A DNA stretch of 64,000 bases, taken from contig NZ_JACHMM010000001.1 in the NCBI RefSeq assembly GCF_014204975.1, positions 2,914,001-2,978,000 on the forward strand, written 5' to 3'. The translations under genes were made by a program, and so were the position numbers. The notes under the pieces were generated by a model. The model did not search any database. It was given only the letters and a program-made list of their open reading frames with translations, and was not told the origin of the DNA. Position 1 is the first letter of the stretch. Each line of letters opens with the position of its first letter. Positions 8,001 through 15,974 of this stretch are shown piece after piece. Source of the stretch: Jiangella mangrovi. Its GTDB lineage: Bacteria > Actinomycetota > Actinomycetes > Jiangellales > Jiangellaceae.

Positions 8001-10809
8001 GTCGACGACGGGGCTCGCGGCGGGCTCGTACGAGGCCAAGGTCACCCACGGCCTGAGCTTCGACGAGAACTGGGGCGCGGGTGGCACGCCGGATGGCGCG
8101 AACATCCCGTTCAGCGTCCCGGCCGGCGCGCGCACGACGTTCAGCTACGACGTCGCCACCCACGTGCTGACGGTGACCGCGTCGGCCGCGGAGTCGCAGG
8201 CCGACCTCACCCAGCAGAAGGCGCACTGGCTGCAGCGCGGCCTGCTCGCGTGGGACCTGCCGGCGGCCGCCGCGGACTGGAGCTTCCGGCTGCACGCGGC
8301 GCCGTCGGGCGGGCTGGGGATCGACGCCGAGGCGGTGACCGGCGGGACGTCGTACCCGTTGACGCTCGACGGCGACGGCCTGCCGGAGGACGTGCGGGAC
8401 GCGTATCCGCACCTCGCGGCCTACGACGCGCTTCGGCTGGGCGACGTCAAGGACCTCGAGGAGATCCTCACCGGGCAGGTCGCCGTCGCCGCGTACGACG
8501 ACCTCGGCCGGCTGGTCGACGCTACCGGGATCCAGCTGCCCGGCGTGCTGGACGACGTCTACGCCGGCGCCGCCGACCGCGAGCTGGGCGTCGTCTGGCA
8601 CGGCCGCCGTCCGGACATCGCGCTCTGGGCGCCGACGGCCAAGCACGTCGATCTGCTGCTGACGCTGCCCGGGTCGGCGACGGAGCAGACGATCGCGATG
8701 CGCCGCGACCGCGACGGCGTCTGGACCGCCCGCGGCAACCCGCGCTGGGCCGGCGCGGCGTACGCGTTCGCGGTGCAGGTGTACGTGCCGGCGACGGACG
8801 CCGTCGAGACCAATGTCGTCACCGACCCGTACAGCCTGGCGTTGACGACGAACTCGGAGCGGTCGCTGGTGGTGGACCTGGCCGATCCGGCGCTGGCGCC
8901 GCAGGGATGGTCGTCGCTGGTCAAACCGGCACTCGCGCAGCCCGAGGACTCCGCGATCTACGAGCTGCACGTCCGCGACTTCTCGATCGGCGACCCCTCG
9001 GTAGCGGAGGGGTCGCGCGGCACGTACCTCGCGTTCACCGACGCCGACGGTGCGGGCATGCGGCACCTGTCGGCGCTCGCGGACGCCGGACTGAACACCG
9101 TCCACCTGCTGCCGGTCTTCGACCTCGCGACGGTGGACGAGAACCGGGCCGCCCAGGCCGTCCCGGACTGCGATCTCGAGGCGCTGACCGCCGCCGACCC
9201 GGCCGGGACGGCCCAGCAGGAGTGCGTCACCGCCGTCGCCGGACAGGACGGCTTCAACTGGGGCTACGACCCGCTGCACTACACCGTCCCGGAGGGCTCG
9301 TACGCCACCGACCCGGAGGGGCCCGGGCGCACCCGCGAGTTCCGCGAGATGGTCGCCGCGCTCAACGGCGCCGGGCTGCGGGTCGTCATGGACGTCGTCT
9401 ACAACCACACCCACGCCGCCGGGCAGGACGAGAAGTCGGTGCTGGACCGGATCGTGCCCGGCTACTACCAGCGGCTCTCCGCCACGGGCACGGTCGAGAC
9501 GTCCACGTGCTGTGCCAATACGGCGTCGGAGCACGCGATGATGGAGAAGCTGATCGTCGACTCCGTCGTCACCTGGGCGCGCGACTACAAGGTCGACGGG
9601 TTCCGCTTCGACCTCATGGGCCACCACAGCCGGGCGACCATGGAGCGCGTGCGCGACGCCCTGGACGCGCTGACGGTGGCGCGCGACGGCGTCGACGGGT
9701 CGTCGGTCTACGTCTACGGCGAGGGCTGGAACTTCGGCGAGGTCGCGGACAACGCCCGGTTCCGTCAGGCCACGCAGCTGGAGCTGTTTGGCGCCGGCAT
9801 CGGCACGTTCAGCGACCGGCTGCGCGACGGCGTCCGCGGCGGCGGCCCGTTCGACGAGGACCCGCGGCTGCAGGGCTTCGGCAGCGGCCTGTTCACCGAC
9901 CCGAACGGCGCGGCGGTGAACGGGTCCGAGGCCGAGCAGCGCGCGCGGCTGCTGCAGCACCAGGACATGATCAAGGTCGGGCTGACCGGCAACCTGCGCG
10001 ACTACCGATTCGTCGACAGCAGCGGCGCGACCGTCACCGGCGCCGACGTCGACTACAACGGCTCGCCCGCCGGCTACACCGCCGACCCGGCCGAGGTCAT
10101 CACGTACGTCGACGCGCACGACAACGAGACGCTGTACGACGCCCTGGCGTACAAGCTGCCGGCCGACACCCCCATGGCCGACCGGGTCCGGATGAACGTG
10201 CTCTCGCTGGCCACGACGGCGCTCGGCCAGGGCCCGTCGTTCTGGCACGCGGGCGCGGACCTGCTGCGGTCGAAGTCGCTGGACCGCAACTCCTACGACT
10301 CCGGCGACTGGTTCAACCGGATCGACTGGACCGGGCAGTCCAGCACCTTCGGGTCGGGGCTGCCGCCGGCGACGGACAACGAGGCGAAGTGGGACTTCAT
10401 GCGGCCGCTGCTGGCGTCTGCTTCCGTGAAGCCGGGGGCGGAGGACATGGGGACGGCGACGGCGATGGCGCAGGACCTGCTCCGGCTGAGGTTCTCGTCG
10501 CCGCTGTTCCGGCTCGGGTCGGCCGAGTTGGTGCAGGAGCGGCTGACCTTCGGCGCCGCCGAGCCGGGGGTGATCGTCATGCAGCTCGACGACCGGTCCG
10601 GGACCGACCTGGACCCGGACCGGGAGCGGCTGGTCGTCGTCTTCAACGCGACGCCGTCGGCCCAGACGGTGACGGTCGACGACGGCGTGAGCCTGCGGCT
10701 GCACCCCGTCCAGGCCGCCGGAGCCGACGCCGTCGTGCGGGCGTCTTCCGTGGGAGCCGGCGGGGTCACCGTTCCCGCACGGACGGTCGCGGTGTTCGAG
10801 CAGCCGTGA
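5038..10809 (+). CDS. Secreted bifunctional alpha-amylase / pullulanase-type alpha-1,6-glucosidase
   Basis: A 1923-residue exported starch enzyme; signal peptide ends about residue 33 (AVA-D). Order of modules: X25-like starch module (about 41-140, SLQSELGCAGDWDP); GH13 amylase domain (about 155-720); Ig/Fn3-like domain (about 740-835); two more X25-like modules (about 855-960 and 965-1060); CBM48-like domain (about 1180-1290); and a second, pullulanase-type GH13 domain. Amylase motifs: TNHTAD near 296, nucleophile Asp427 in GFRIDTVKH, Glu461 in MFGEV, NHD at 529-531. Pullulanase motifs: VVYNHTH (Asn1456, His1457), Asp1525 in GFRFDLMGHH, Glu1562 in YGEGW, Asp1695 in DAHDNE. It should cut both alpha-1,4 and alpha-1,6 bonds of starch or glycogen outside the cell. 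ATG 5038 follows GGGAG. The end overlaps the convergent monooxygenase gene by 44 bp. Confidence 0.93.
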   Translation: MPTLPPRRLLALAASLGLAATALTAAAATPAVADHTPPPSAVTLVGSLQSELGCAGDWDPACAATELTLTAPGATTYAHAVDLPAGSYEFKVALNGGWDENYGAGGVANGPNLPLVLEAAAEVTFSYDHASHRIAVAPTNPQPGLTPEDRELAGDSLRTGLTDERFYFVMADRFDNGDPANDTGGYTVPPGTAEPRLVHGLDPADKGFYHGGDIAGILRRLDYIEDLGITAVWMTPSFKNRPVQGSGADVSAGYHGYWITDFTQIDPHLGTNEELRQLVDEAHARGIKVFFDIITNHTADVIDYEEGAYTYIPKSEAPYRDAAGTVFDDSEYAAGDTFPELDPQTSFPYTPFFRTPEDETVKVPAWLNDPTLYHNRGNAAFDGSEGDLYGDFVGLDDLFTEQPTVRDGMIDVYRYWAAFGIDGFRIDTVKHVNMEFWQKFAPEVLDSAHESGADDFFMFGEVYDANPAAMSRYTTEGGLQATIDFGFQARAQGFATGRPTTELRDLFAGDDYYTDPDSNAYSLPTFLGNHDMGRIGMFVQDTGVAPDEQLDRSLLAHDLMYLTRGQPVVYYGDEQGFTGDGGDKDARQDMFPSEVASYNDDDLIGTDATTAEENFDPDHPIYRRLAELSALRDEHPALADGAQLHRYASDDAGVYAFSRIDREEQVEYVVATNNSTTAQTVSFATLNPRTTFQPVWSSGGDDGVSLRSDATGRVTVTVPPLSAVVWQAPKPLKKSKDAPAVHFRTPGPGGIVGGRAEVGVSVPDGGFNQVTLAWRPLGTPDWQVLGTDDNAPYRVFHDVTGLAHGTLVEYRAVLKDHSGHLSVASTYGVVGEPQDEGEEPGGGGPVEQPDRVTVPGSLNSEMGCAGDWDPACAQAGLTLDAKDDVWKGTFGLPAGDFEYKAAIDGSWAENYGLGARRDGPNIPLPLAAAGDVTFYYDHATHWVTSDAQDPIVTVPGSFQSELGCPGDWDPSCMRSWLKDPDGDGVYTLSTTGLAAGSYEAKVTHGLSFDENWGAGGTPDGANIPFSVPAGARTTFSYDVATHVLTVTASAAESQADLTQQKAHWLQRGLLAWDLPAAAADWSFRLHAAPSGGLGIDAEAVTGGTSYPLTLDGDGLPEDVRDAYPHLAAYDALRLGDVKDLEEILTGQVAVAAYDDLGRLVDATGIQLPGVLDDVYAGAADRELGVVWHGRRPDIALWAPTAKHVDLLLTLPGSATEQTIAMRRDRDGVWTARGNPRWAGAAYAFAVQVYVPATDAVETNVVTDPYSLALTTNSERSLVVDLADPALAPQGWSSLVKPALAQPEDSAIYELHVRDFSIGDPSVAEGSRGTYLAFTDADGAGMRHLSALADAGLNTVHLLPVFDLATVDENRAAQAVPDCDLEALTAADPAGTAQQECVTAVAGQDGFNWGYDPLHYTVPEGSYATDPEGPGRTREFREMVAALNGAGLRVVMDVVYNHTHAAGQDEKSVLDRIVPGYYQRLSATGTVETSTCCANTASEHAMMEKLIVDSVVTWARDYKVDGFRFDLMGHHSRATMERVRDALDALTVARDGVDGSSVYVYGEGWNFGEVADNARFRQATQLELFGAGIGTFSDRLRDGVRGGGPFDEDPRLQGFGSGLFTDPNGAAVNGSEAEQRARLLQHQDMIKVGLTGNLRDYRFVDSSGATVTGADVDYNGSPAGYTADPAEVITYVDAHDNETLYDALAYKLPADTPMADRVRMNVLSLATTALGQGPSFWHAGADLLRSKSLDRNSYDSGDWFNRIDWTGQSSTFGSGLPPATDNEAKWDFMRPLLASASVKPGAEDMGTATAMAQDLLRLRFSSPLFRLGSAELVQERLTFGAAEPGVIVMQLDDRSGTDLDPDRERLVVVFNATPSAQTVTVDDGVSLRLHPVQAAGADAVVRASSVGAGGVTVPARTVAVFEQP

Positions 10810-11890
10810 CCGGGCGATCGGAGAGGTGCCGGGCGACGTGCTCCGCGTCGGCCCCGGCGCCGCCGACCAGCATGGAGCTGAACGCGCTCTGGAACGCCAG
10901 ACCGGTGAAGTACAGGCCGGGCGACGACGGCACGACGCCGCGCTCCTCGAGCGGCCAGCCGTCGTCGCCCAGGACCGTCGCCGGCAGCCTGATCCAGCCG
11001 TAGTCCTGCCGGAACCCGGTGCACCACACGATCGACGCGACGTCCAGCACCCGGCCGCCGTCGAGCACGGGCTTCCCGTCGCGCACGCCGGCGACGCGCT
11101 CGGTGACCCGCTCGACCCCGGCCGCCTCGAGGTCGCCGGCCCGGACTCGCAGCAGCGGGCCGCCATGGGTGCGGATCTCCGGGCGCATCTTCCGCCCGAT
11201 GGGCGTGCGCAGCGTGAACACGTGCTGGGCCAGGAACCAGAGCACCGGGAGTGCGGTCCGCGCCCGGCGCGACTCCAGCGGGACCGGGAGCTGCCCGGTG
11301 CCGCGGCCGGCCAGGATGGTGTGGTGGTCGCGGGCGGCCTCGATCGCGATGTCCGCCCCCGAGTGCGACGCCCCGACGACCAGGACGGGGCCCGGTGGCA
11401 GCTGGTCCGGGCGCAGGTACTGCGTGGAGTGCAGCTGCGCGATGGCCGGGTCCAGCTCGGTGCTGAACTCTGGAATGTGGGAGCGAGTGCCGAACGTCCC
11501 CGTCGCGACGACGACGTTGTCCGCGGTGAACCGCCTTTCCCCACAGTCGACGACGTAACCGCCAGTGCCGTTGCCGCTGGTCAGTGACTCGACGCGGACG
11601 TCGTGCTCGATCGGCAGCTCGAACCGGGCCGCATAGGACTCCAGATAGTCCGCGACCTCGTCCTTCGTCGGGAACGCCCCGCCGGGCCCGGGGAACCGCA
11701 TCCCCGGCAGCCCGTCGTAGCGCGCCGGACTGTACAGCCGCAGCGTGTCCCAGTGCCGCCGCCAGTTGTCCCCGGTCCGCGCGCGGTCGTCCAGGATCAG
11801 GAACGGCCGGTTCCTCCGCTTCAGGTGGTAGCCGACGCTCAGCCCCGCCTGCCCGCCCCCGACCACGATCGTCTCGATGTGCTGCTCCAT
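10766..11890 (-). CDS. Flavin-containing NAD(P)H monooxygenase (CzcO/YUCCA-like)
   Basis: A 374-residue protein with an N-terminal FAD motif VVGGGQAGLSVGYHL (residues 9-23), the RTGDNWRRHWDTLRLYSPAR block typical of this monooxygenase family, and an NADPH-binding motif VVGASHSGADIA in the middle. A C-terminal CTGFRQDYGWI region matches the family's conserved Thr-Gly-Phe. These enzymes use NADPH and O2 to oxygenate small molecules; the substrate here is unknown. GGGGAGGGCG precedes ATG 11890. The gene is downstream of, and transcribed in the same direction as, a LuxR regulator, with an unusual repeat array in the gap. Confidence 0.85.
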   Translation of the reverse strand: MEQHIETIVVGGGQAGLSVGYHLKRRNRPFLILDDRARTGDNWRRHWDTLRLYSPARYDGLPGMRFPGPGGAFPTKDEVADYLESYAARFELPIEHDVRVESLTSGNGTGGYVVDCGERRFTADNVVVATGTFGTRSHIPEFSTELDPAIAQLHSTQYLRPDQLPPGPVLVVGASHSGADIAIEAARDHHTILAGRGTGQLPVPLESRRARTALPVLWFLAQHVFTLRTPIGRKMRPEIRTHGGPLLRVRAGDLEAAGVERVTERVAGVRDGKPVLDGGRVLDVASIVWCTGFRQDYGWIRLPATVLGDDGWPLEERGVVPSSPGLYFTGLAFQSAFSSMLVGGAGADAEHVARHLSDRPVTAARTPRPSVRER

Positions 11891-12078
11891 GACGCCCTCC
11901 CCATGCCGTTCCGGCAGGTCAGGCCTTCGACGCTAGGGCTGACGGCGTGTGGTGCGCGTCGGGCGAACCATGCATCTTCCGCTGGCGGGCGCATGAGTAG
12001 TTCTGTGTAGGCCGGGGTTCGTGGGTTGGCGGGGGAGTCTGGCGACGGGTGGGGTCGGTGGCCTCGGACCCAGGTCGC

Positions 12079-12176
12079 TGCTGGTCTGGTGTCACGTGCT
12101 GGTCTGGTGTCACGCGAAACGGCCGCTCTGGGCCCGCACACGTGACGGAGAACCAGGACGTGACGTGAGACCAGGA
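12079..12176. repeat. Head-to-head array of four 18-bp units upstream of the monooxygenase gene
   Basis: TGCTGGTCTGGTGTCACG occurs twice in perfect tandem (12079-12096, 12097-12114). After a 26-bp spacer, two tandem 18-bp units in inverted orientation follow: CGTGACGGAGAACCAGGA (12141-12158) and CGTGACGTGAGACCAGGA (12159-12176). The inverted units match the first pair imperfectly. The 341-bp gap 11891-12231 contains no gene that I can support. This may be a regulator binding array or a transcript hairpin. Confidence 0.75.
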
Positions 12177-12231
12177 CCTCGACGATGGCGAGGCGTGCAC
12201 GGGGAGCCCACCCCACCACCCCGGCGGAACC

Positions 12232-13863
12232 TCACACCAACCCGTGCTCGTACGCATACGCCGTCGCCGCAGCTCGGGACGAGACGTTCAGCTTGGTGAA
12301 GATGTTCGCGACGTGCCGCGCGACCGTCTTCTCGCTCAGCACCAGCTCTGCGGCGACAGCTCTATTGGTCCGCCCCGCCGCGACCAGCCGCAGCACCTCA
12401 CGCTCCCGCGGCGTCAACGCGACCCCGGCGCCGGGCACCCGGGCGCCGAGCCGCCCCAGCCGGTCGAGGTCCGGCCGCGCCGACAGCTCGCCGAACGTGA
12501 CGGCGGCGGCGTCGAGCTCCATGCGCGCGGCGTCGTCGTCGCCGAGCTCGCGGCAGGCCAACCCGACCAGCACTCGCGACCGGGCGGCTTCGTAGGGCGA
12601 CTCCGCCTCCTGCCAGCCGGCCCACGCGTGCCGCGCCGCAGCGAGCCCCCCGGCCCCGTCCGCGGCGCTGAGCAGCACCGACGCCGTCGCGTACGACGAC
12701 ATCGCGGCCAGCACCGGCACCCGGATCGCGCCAGCCAGCTCGGCGAGCTCAGCACACGCGGACCGTGCTCCTGCCAGATCGCCCGCCGCCAGCAGTGCCT
12801 CCGTCAGCGCCGCCAGCAGTTCCGGACGGGCCAACGGTCGCGCCGCCTCGTCCACCGCCCGCCGCAGCCCGGCGACCGCCGCCGGCACGCGGCCCTGCGC
12901 CAGCCGGAGCAGGCCGAGCCCGGGCTGCGGGTCCAGGCCGCCCGCGCCGGCCAGCCGGTATGCGTCCTCGGCGGCGGCGACCTCGCCGCGTAGCCGGTAC
13001 AGCTCGGCCCGTTCGTAGTGGGCGGGGCCGGCGGCCGGCTGACCGGGCGGGTCGGAGAGCCGGGTGCAGGCGCGGCCGGCCTCGTCCAGAGCGTCCTGCC
13101 AGGCGCCCTGGACCCGCAGGACGTGCAGGCGGTGCACCTGGCACTCGCCGCGGAACTGCACGAGGTCCGGCTGCGCGTCGCACCAGCGGCTCAGCGCCGC
13201 CGTCCACTCACGGGCCCGGCGCACGTCGAACGTCGCCCGGCAGGCGTCGATGACCGTGCAGTAGACGATGCCCGTGAGCAGCGGCCCCACCTCGCCCGCG
13301 GTGACGGCGACCATGACCTCGTCGAGCAGGCCGACGCCGTCGGCGACCTTGCCGAGCTCGACCAGGGTGCGCCCGCGGCCCATGCGGGCGAGGACGACGA
13401 GGTCGGGGTCGTGGTGGCGCTGCCCGACGGCGGCCGCCTCGGCGAACATCTCCACGGCCACCGCGGGCTCGACGGGCGCCGTCTCGCGGGCCCGCGCCGC
13501 GAGCAGGTAGCCCGCCTCGGCGCAGTCGCGGCCGCACTCGTCCAGGAGCCGGTCGGCGCGGGCCAGCCAGCCGCTCGCCCGGGCGAGCTCGCCCTCGTTC
13601 GCCAGCACCGTGGCCAGCCAGAACGCGCACCGGACGGCGGGCAGCGGCCGTTCCTCGCGCAGGAGCGCGTGGTACGCCCGCTCCTGCACCGCCACGCTCG
13701 CGGCGTCGTGGCCGGCGAGGAACGCCGACACCGCCAGCAGCACCAGGTCGTCCGTCGGCAGCGGCGACCCGGCGTCCGCCGCCGTGAGCTGCGCGTACGC
13801 CTCGGCCCAGGCCCGCGCCTCGAACGCGGCCCGGCCCCGTCCCCGTACGTCGATCGTCGTCAT
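12232..13863 (-). CDS. LuxR-family transcriptional regulator with helical-repeat N-terminus
   Basis: A 543-residue protein. The last 65 residues form a LuxR/GerE helix-turn-helix (LTPREREVLRLVAAGRTNRA, then LSEKTVARHVANIFTKLNV). The N-terminal 470 residues are Ala/Leu/Arg-rich helical repeats resembling TPRs; no Walker A motif is visible, so this is not a full LAL ATPase regulator. MTTIDV at 13863 is chosen as start because GGGGGCG precedes it and upstream codons look non-coding. Regulators of this build often sit next to flavin monooxygenases in actinobacteria, so the gene at 10766-11890 is the likely target (inference). Confidence 0.82.
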   Translation of the reverse strand: MTTIDVRGRGRAAFEARAWAEAYAQLTAADAGSPLPTDDLVLLAVSAFLAGHDAASVAVQERAYHALLREERPLPAVRCAFWLATVLANEGELARASGWLARADRLLDECGRDCAEAGYLLAARARETAPVEPAVAVEMFAEAAAVGQRHHDPDLVVLARMGRGRTLVELGKVADGVGLLDEVMVAVTAGEVGPLLTGIVYCTVIDACRATFDVRRAREWTAALSRWCDAQPDLVQFRGECQVHRLHVLRVQGAWQDALDEAGRACTRLSDPPGQPAAGPAHYERAELYRLRGEVAAAEDAYRLAGAGGLDPQPGLGLLRLAQGRVPAAVAGLRRAVDEAARPLARPELLAALTEALLAAGDLAGARSACAELAELAGAIRVPVLAAMSSYATASVLLSAADGAGGLAAARHAWAGWQEAESPYEAARSRVLVGLACRELGDDDAARMELDAAAVTFGELSARPDLDRLGRLGARVPGAGVALTPREREVLRLVAAGRTNRAVAAELVLSEKTVARHVANIFTKLNVSSRAAATAYAYEHGLV

Positions 13864-13938
13864 GAGCGCCCCCGTGAGCCGCTCGGGCCGTCCTCCCAGC
13901 CACGCTACTCGCGCCCGGCCCGGGGGAGAATGCTCCGC

Positions 13939-14829
13939 ATGGTCGTTGCCGAGGAGATCCCCACCCGGGCCGGCGTGCTGACGGCGCTGCCGGTCGCCAC
14001 CCTCACCTCGGACCAGGCGGCCGACGCGATGAGCCGGTCGTTCGAGGGGTACCTCGTGCCGATCAGCATGGACGGGCCCGCGTTCGAGCGGCGGTTCGGC
14101 CCCGAGCACCTCGACCGCTACCTCAGCGAGGTCTACACCGCGGACGGCGAGCTCGTCGGCATCAGCCTGGTGACCCGGCGGGGGACGACGGCGCGCATCG
14201 GCGGGTTCGGCTGCACCCCGGCCTACCGCGGCCGGGGCGTGGGCCGGGCGCTCATGGACCGCGCGGTCCGCCGCTGCACCGAGGCCGGGGCCACGACGCT
14301 GACGCTCGAGGTCATCGTGGGCAACGCCGCGGCGCAGGGGCTGTACGAGAAGCTCGGGTTCCGCGTCGCCCGCACGCTGGTCGGCTACCGCTGGGAGCCG
14401 ACGGGCGCGGAGCCGGCCATCGCGGAACCGCAGCTGTCGCCGTCACCCCATGGATTGACGGAGATCGACCCCGTCCGGTTCGCCCGCGGGCTCTCGCTCG
14501 ACGGCGCCCAGCCGCCCTGGCAGCTGGCCCCGGAGACGCTGGCCGCCGCCGTCCCGCCACGCCGTGCCTACGCCCTCGGGCCCGCAACGGCGCTGGTCGG
14601 CGTGACCGAGGACGCGGTGTCGGTGGTCGCCGTCCACACCGATCCGGCCGCGCGCCGGCAGGGGCACGCCCGGGCGCTGCTGGGCGCGCTGCGCGCCACA
14701 TTCCCGGGCCGGAACTGGGTCGTCCCGGCCATCGTGCCCGAGGACGCCGGGGCGGCCTTCTTCGCCGCGACCGGCTGGGTTCGCGCCGACCTGGCTCAGT
14801 ATGAGATGGTGCGTGCGAACCCGTTTTGA
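13939..14829 (+). CDS. GNAT-family N-acetyltransferase with two tandem domains
   Basis: A 296-residue protein. The N-terminal domain has the acetyl-CoA loop [18 protein letters not shown] and a C-terminal [15 protein letters not shown] strand. A second, more diverged domain carries [14 protein letters not shown] and ends [17 protein letters not shown]. Substrate unknown. ATG 13939 is preferred because GGGGGAG lies 10 bases upstream; the ATG at 13930 is almost on top of that site. The stop codon overlaps the proposed rplM promoter -35 element. Confidence 0.8.
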   Translation: MVVAEEIPTRAGVLTALPVATLTSDQAADAMSRSFEGYLVPISMDGPAFERRFGPEHLDRYLSEVYTADGELVGISLVTRRGTTARIGGFGCTPAYRGRGVGRALMDRAVRRCTEAGATTLTLEVIVGNAAAQGLYEKLGFRVARTLVGYRWEPTGAEPAIAEPQLSPSPHGLTEIDPVRFARGLSLDGAQPPWQLAPETLAAAVPPRRAYALGPATALVGVTEDAVSVVAVHTDPAARRQGHARALLGALRATFPGRNWVVPAIVPEDAGAAFFAATGWVRADLAQYEMVRANPF

Positions 14830-14855
14830 CCATGCGGCTTCAGCGCGGGTATTCT
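14826..14855 (+). promoter_or_regulatory. Probable rplM-rpsI promoter
   Basis: TTGACC (14826-14831) and TATTCT (14850-14855) are separated by 18 bp and lie about 85 bp upstream of the rplM start. This matches the main vegetative sigma consensus reasonably well. The -35 overlaps the stop codon of the preceding acetyltransferase gene. Confidence 0.55.
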
Positions 14856-14938
14856 GTCGTGTCGTTGTGCGTACCGGAGCGCGGCACGCCAGCCACCGAC
14901 CAGATCCATTCTCTCGACCAAAGCGAAGGCCTACGACC

Positions 14939-15382
14939 GTGCGCACGTACAGCCCCAAGCCCGGCGATGTCCAGCGCCAGTGGCATGTCATCGATGCCAC
15001 CGACATCGTGCTCGGCAGGCTCGCCACCCAGACCGCGACTCTGCTGCGCGGCAAGCACAAGCCTGTGTACGCGCCGCACATCGACACCGGCGACTTCGTC
15101 ATCGTCGTGAACGCCGAGAAGGTCGCGCTGACCGGCAACAAGCGTGAGCAGAAGATCGACTACCGGCACTCCGGCCGGCCGGGCGGTCTGCGCTCCACCA
15201 CGTACCGCGACCTCCTCGAGAAGAACCCGCGTCGCGCCATCGAGAAGGCCGTCAAGGGGATGCTCCCGCACAACAGCCTGGGCCGGCAGATGCTGTCCAA
15301 GCTGAAGGTGTACGCGGGTCCGGAGCACCCGCACCAGGCCCAGCAGCCCGTGCCGTTCGAGATCGGCCAGGTCGCGCAGTGA
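14939..15382 (+). CDS. rplM: 50S ribosomal protein L13
   Basis: A 147-residue protein starting [21 protein letters not shown]13 hallmarks are present: [20 protein letters not shown], the [21 protein letters not shown] segment, and [20 protein letters not shown]. Length is typical. L13 binds 23S rRNA early in large-subunit assembly. The GTG at 14939 follows CGAAGG. The stop overlaps the rpsI start by 4 bases (GTGA), the usual rplM-rpsI coupling. Confidence 0.97.
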   Translation: MRTYSPKPGDVQRQWHVIDATDIVLGRLATQTATLLRGKHKPVYAPHIDTGDFVIVVNAEKVALTGNKREQKIDYRHSGRPGGLRSTTYRDLLEKNPRRAIEKAVKGMLPHNSLGRQMLSKLKVYAGPEHPHQAQQPVPFEIGQVAQ

Positions 15383-15870
15383 GTGAGGACATGACTGACA
15401 TCACCGTCGACGAGGTCGACACCGACGAGGCTCCCATCGAGAGCTACACCTCCGAGTCCGCGCCGTCGCGCATCTCGAACATCGAGGCCGCCGCGGCCAC
15501 CGGCCGGCGCAAGCAGGCCATCGCCCGCGTCCGCATCACGCCGGGCACCGGGCAGTGGACCATCAACGGCCGCACGCTCGACACGTACTTCCCGAACAAG
15601 GTGCACCAGCAGCTGGTCAGCTCGCCGTTCGTCGAGCTCGAGCTGTCCGACCGCTACGACGTCGTCGCGCGCATCGACGGCGGCGGCGTCACCGGTCAGG
15701 CCGGCGCGCTGCGGCTGGGCATCGCCCGCGCGCTCAACGCCGCCGACACCGAGAACAACCGCCCGGCGCTGAAGAAGGCCGGCTTCCTCACCCGCGACGC
15801 CCGCGTCACGGAGCGGAAGAAGGCCGGACTCAAGAAGGCCCGCAAGGCGCCTCAGTACAGCAAGCGCTGA
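15379..15870 (+). CDS. rpsI: 30S ribosomal protein S9
   Basis: A 163-residue protein with an acidic N-terminal extension of about 35 residues, common in actinobacteria, followed by the S9 core ([39 protein letters not shown]). The C terminus [10 protein letters not shown] is the universally conserved tail that reaches the P-site tRNA. GTG 15379 overlaps the rplM stop; an in-frame ATG at 15391 with GAGG just upstream is an alternative start that would shorten the extension by four residues. Confidence 0.97.
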   Translation: MSEDMTDITVDEVDTDEAPIESYTSESAPSRISNIEAAAATGRRKQAIARVRITPGTGQWTINGRTLDTYFPNKVHQQLVSSPFVELELSDRYDVVARIDGGGVTGQAGALRLGIARALNAADTENNRPALKKAGFLTRDARVTERKKAGLKKARKAPQYSKR

Positions 15871-15892
15871 TCCGCGCACCTGCGCGAGCTTT

Positions 15893-15937
15893 CGCGAACG
15901 GCCCCGGGGGGTTGCACGAACTCCGGGGCCGTTCGCG
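15893..15937 (+). terminator. Strong hairpin after rpsI
   Basis: CGCGAACGGCCCCGG (15893-15907) and its exact complement CCGGGGCCGTTCGCG (15923-15937) form a 15-bp perfect stem with a 15-base loop, 22 bases after the rpsI stop. There is only a weak T run (TTCCC). It most likely ends the rplM-rpsI transcript before glmM. Confidence 0.8.
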
Positions 15938-15974
15938 TTCCCACCCACCGCTGTCCCACTTAGGAGCACCCTTC

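Noticed and set aside
7962-11003. A 1013-codon plus-strand frame inside the amylase-pullulanase gene
   Set aside because: It overlaps the second catalytic domain in a shifted frame and is Arg/Gly/Pro-rich with no recognisable domain.
4990-11544. A 2184-codon open frame on the minus strand across the amylase-pullulanase gene
   Set aside because: It is an antisense reading of a clear GH13 enzyme; its translation is Arg/Val/Asp-rich low-complexity sequence without motifs, an effect of high GC at third codon positions.
12079-12176. CRISPR array
   Set aside because: Only two direct units per orientation, no variable spacers between the tandem copies and no cas genes.
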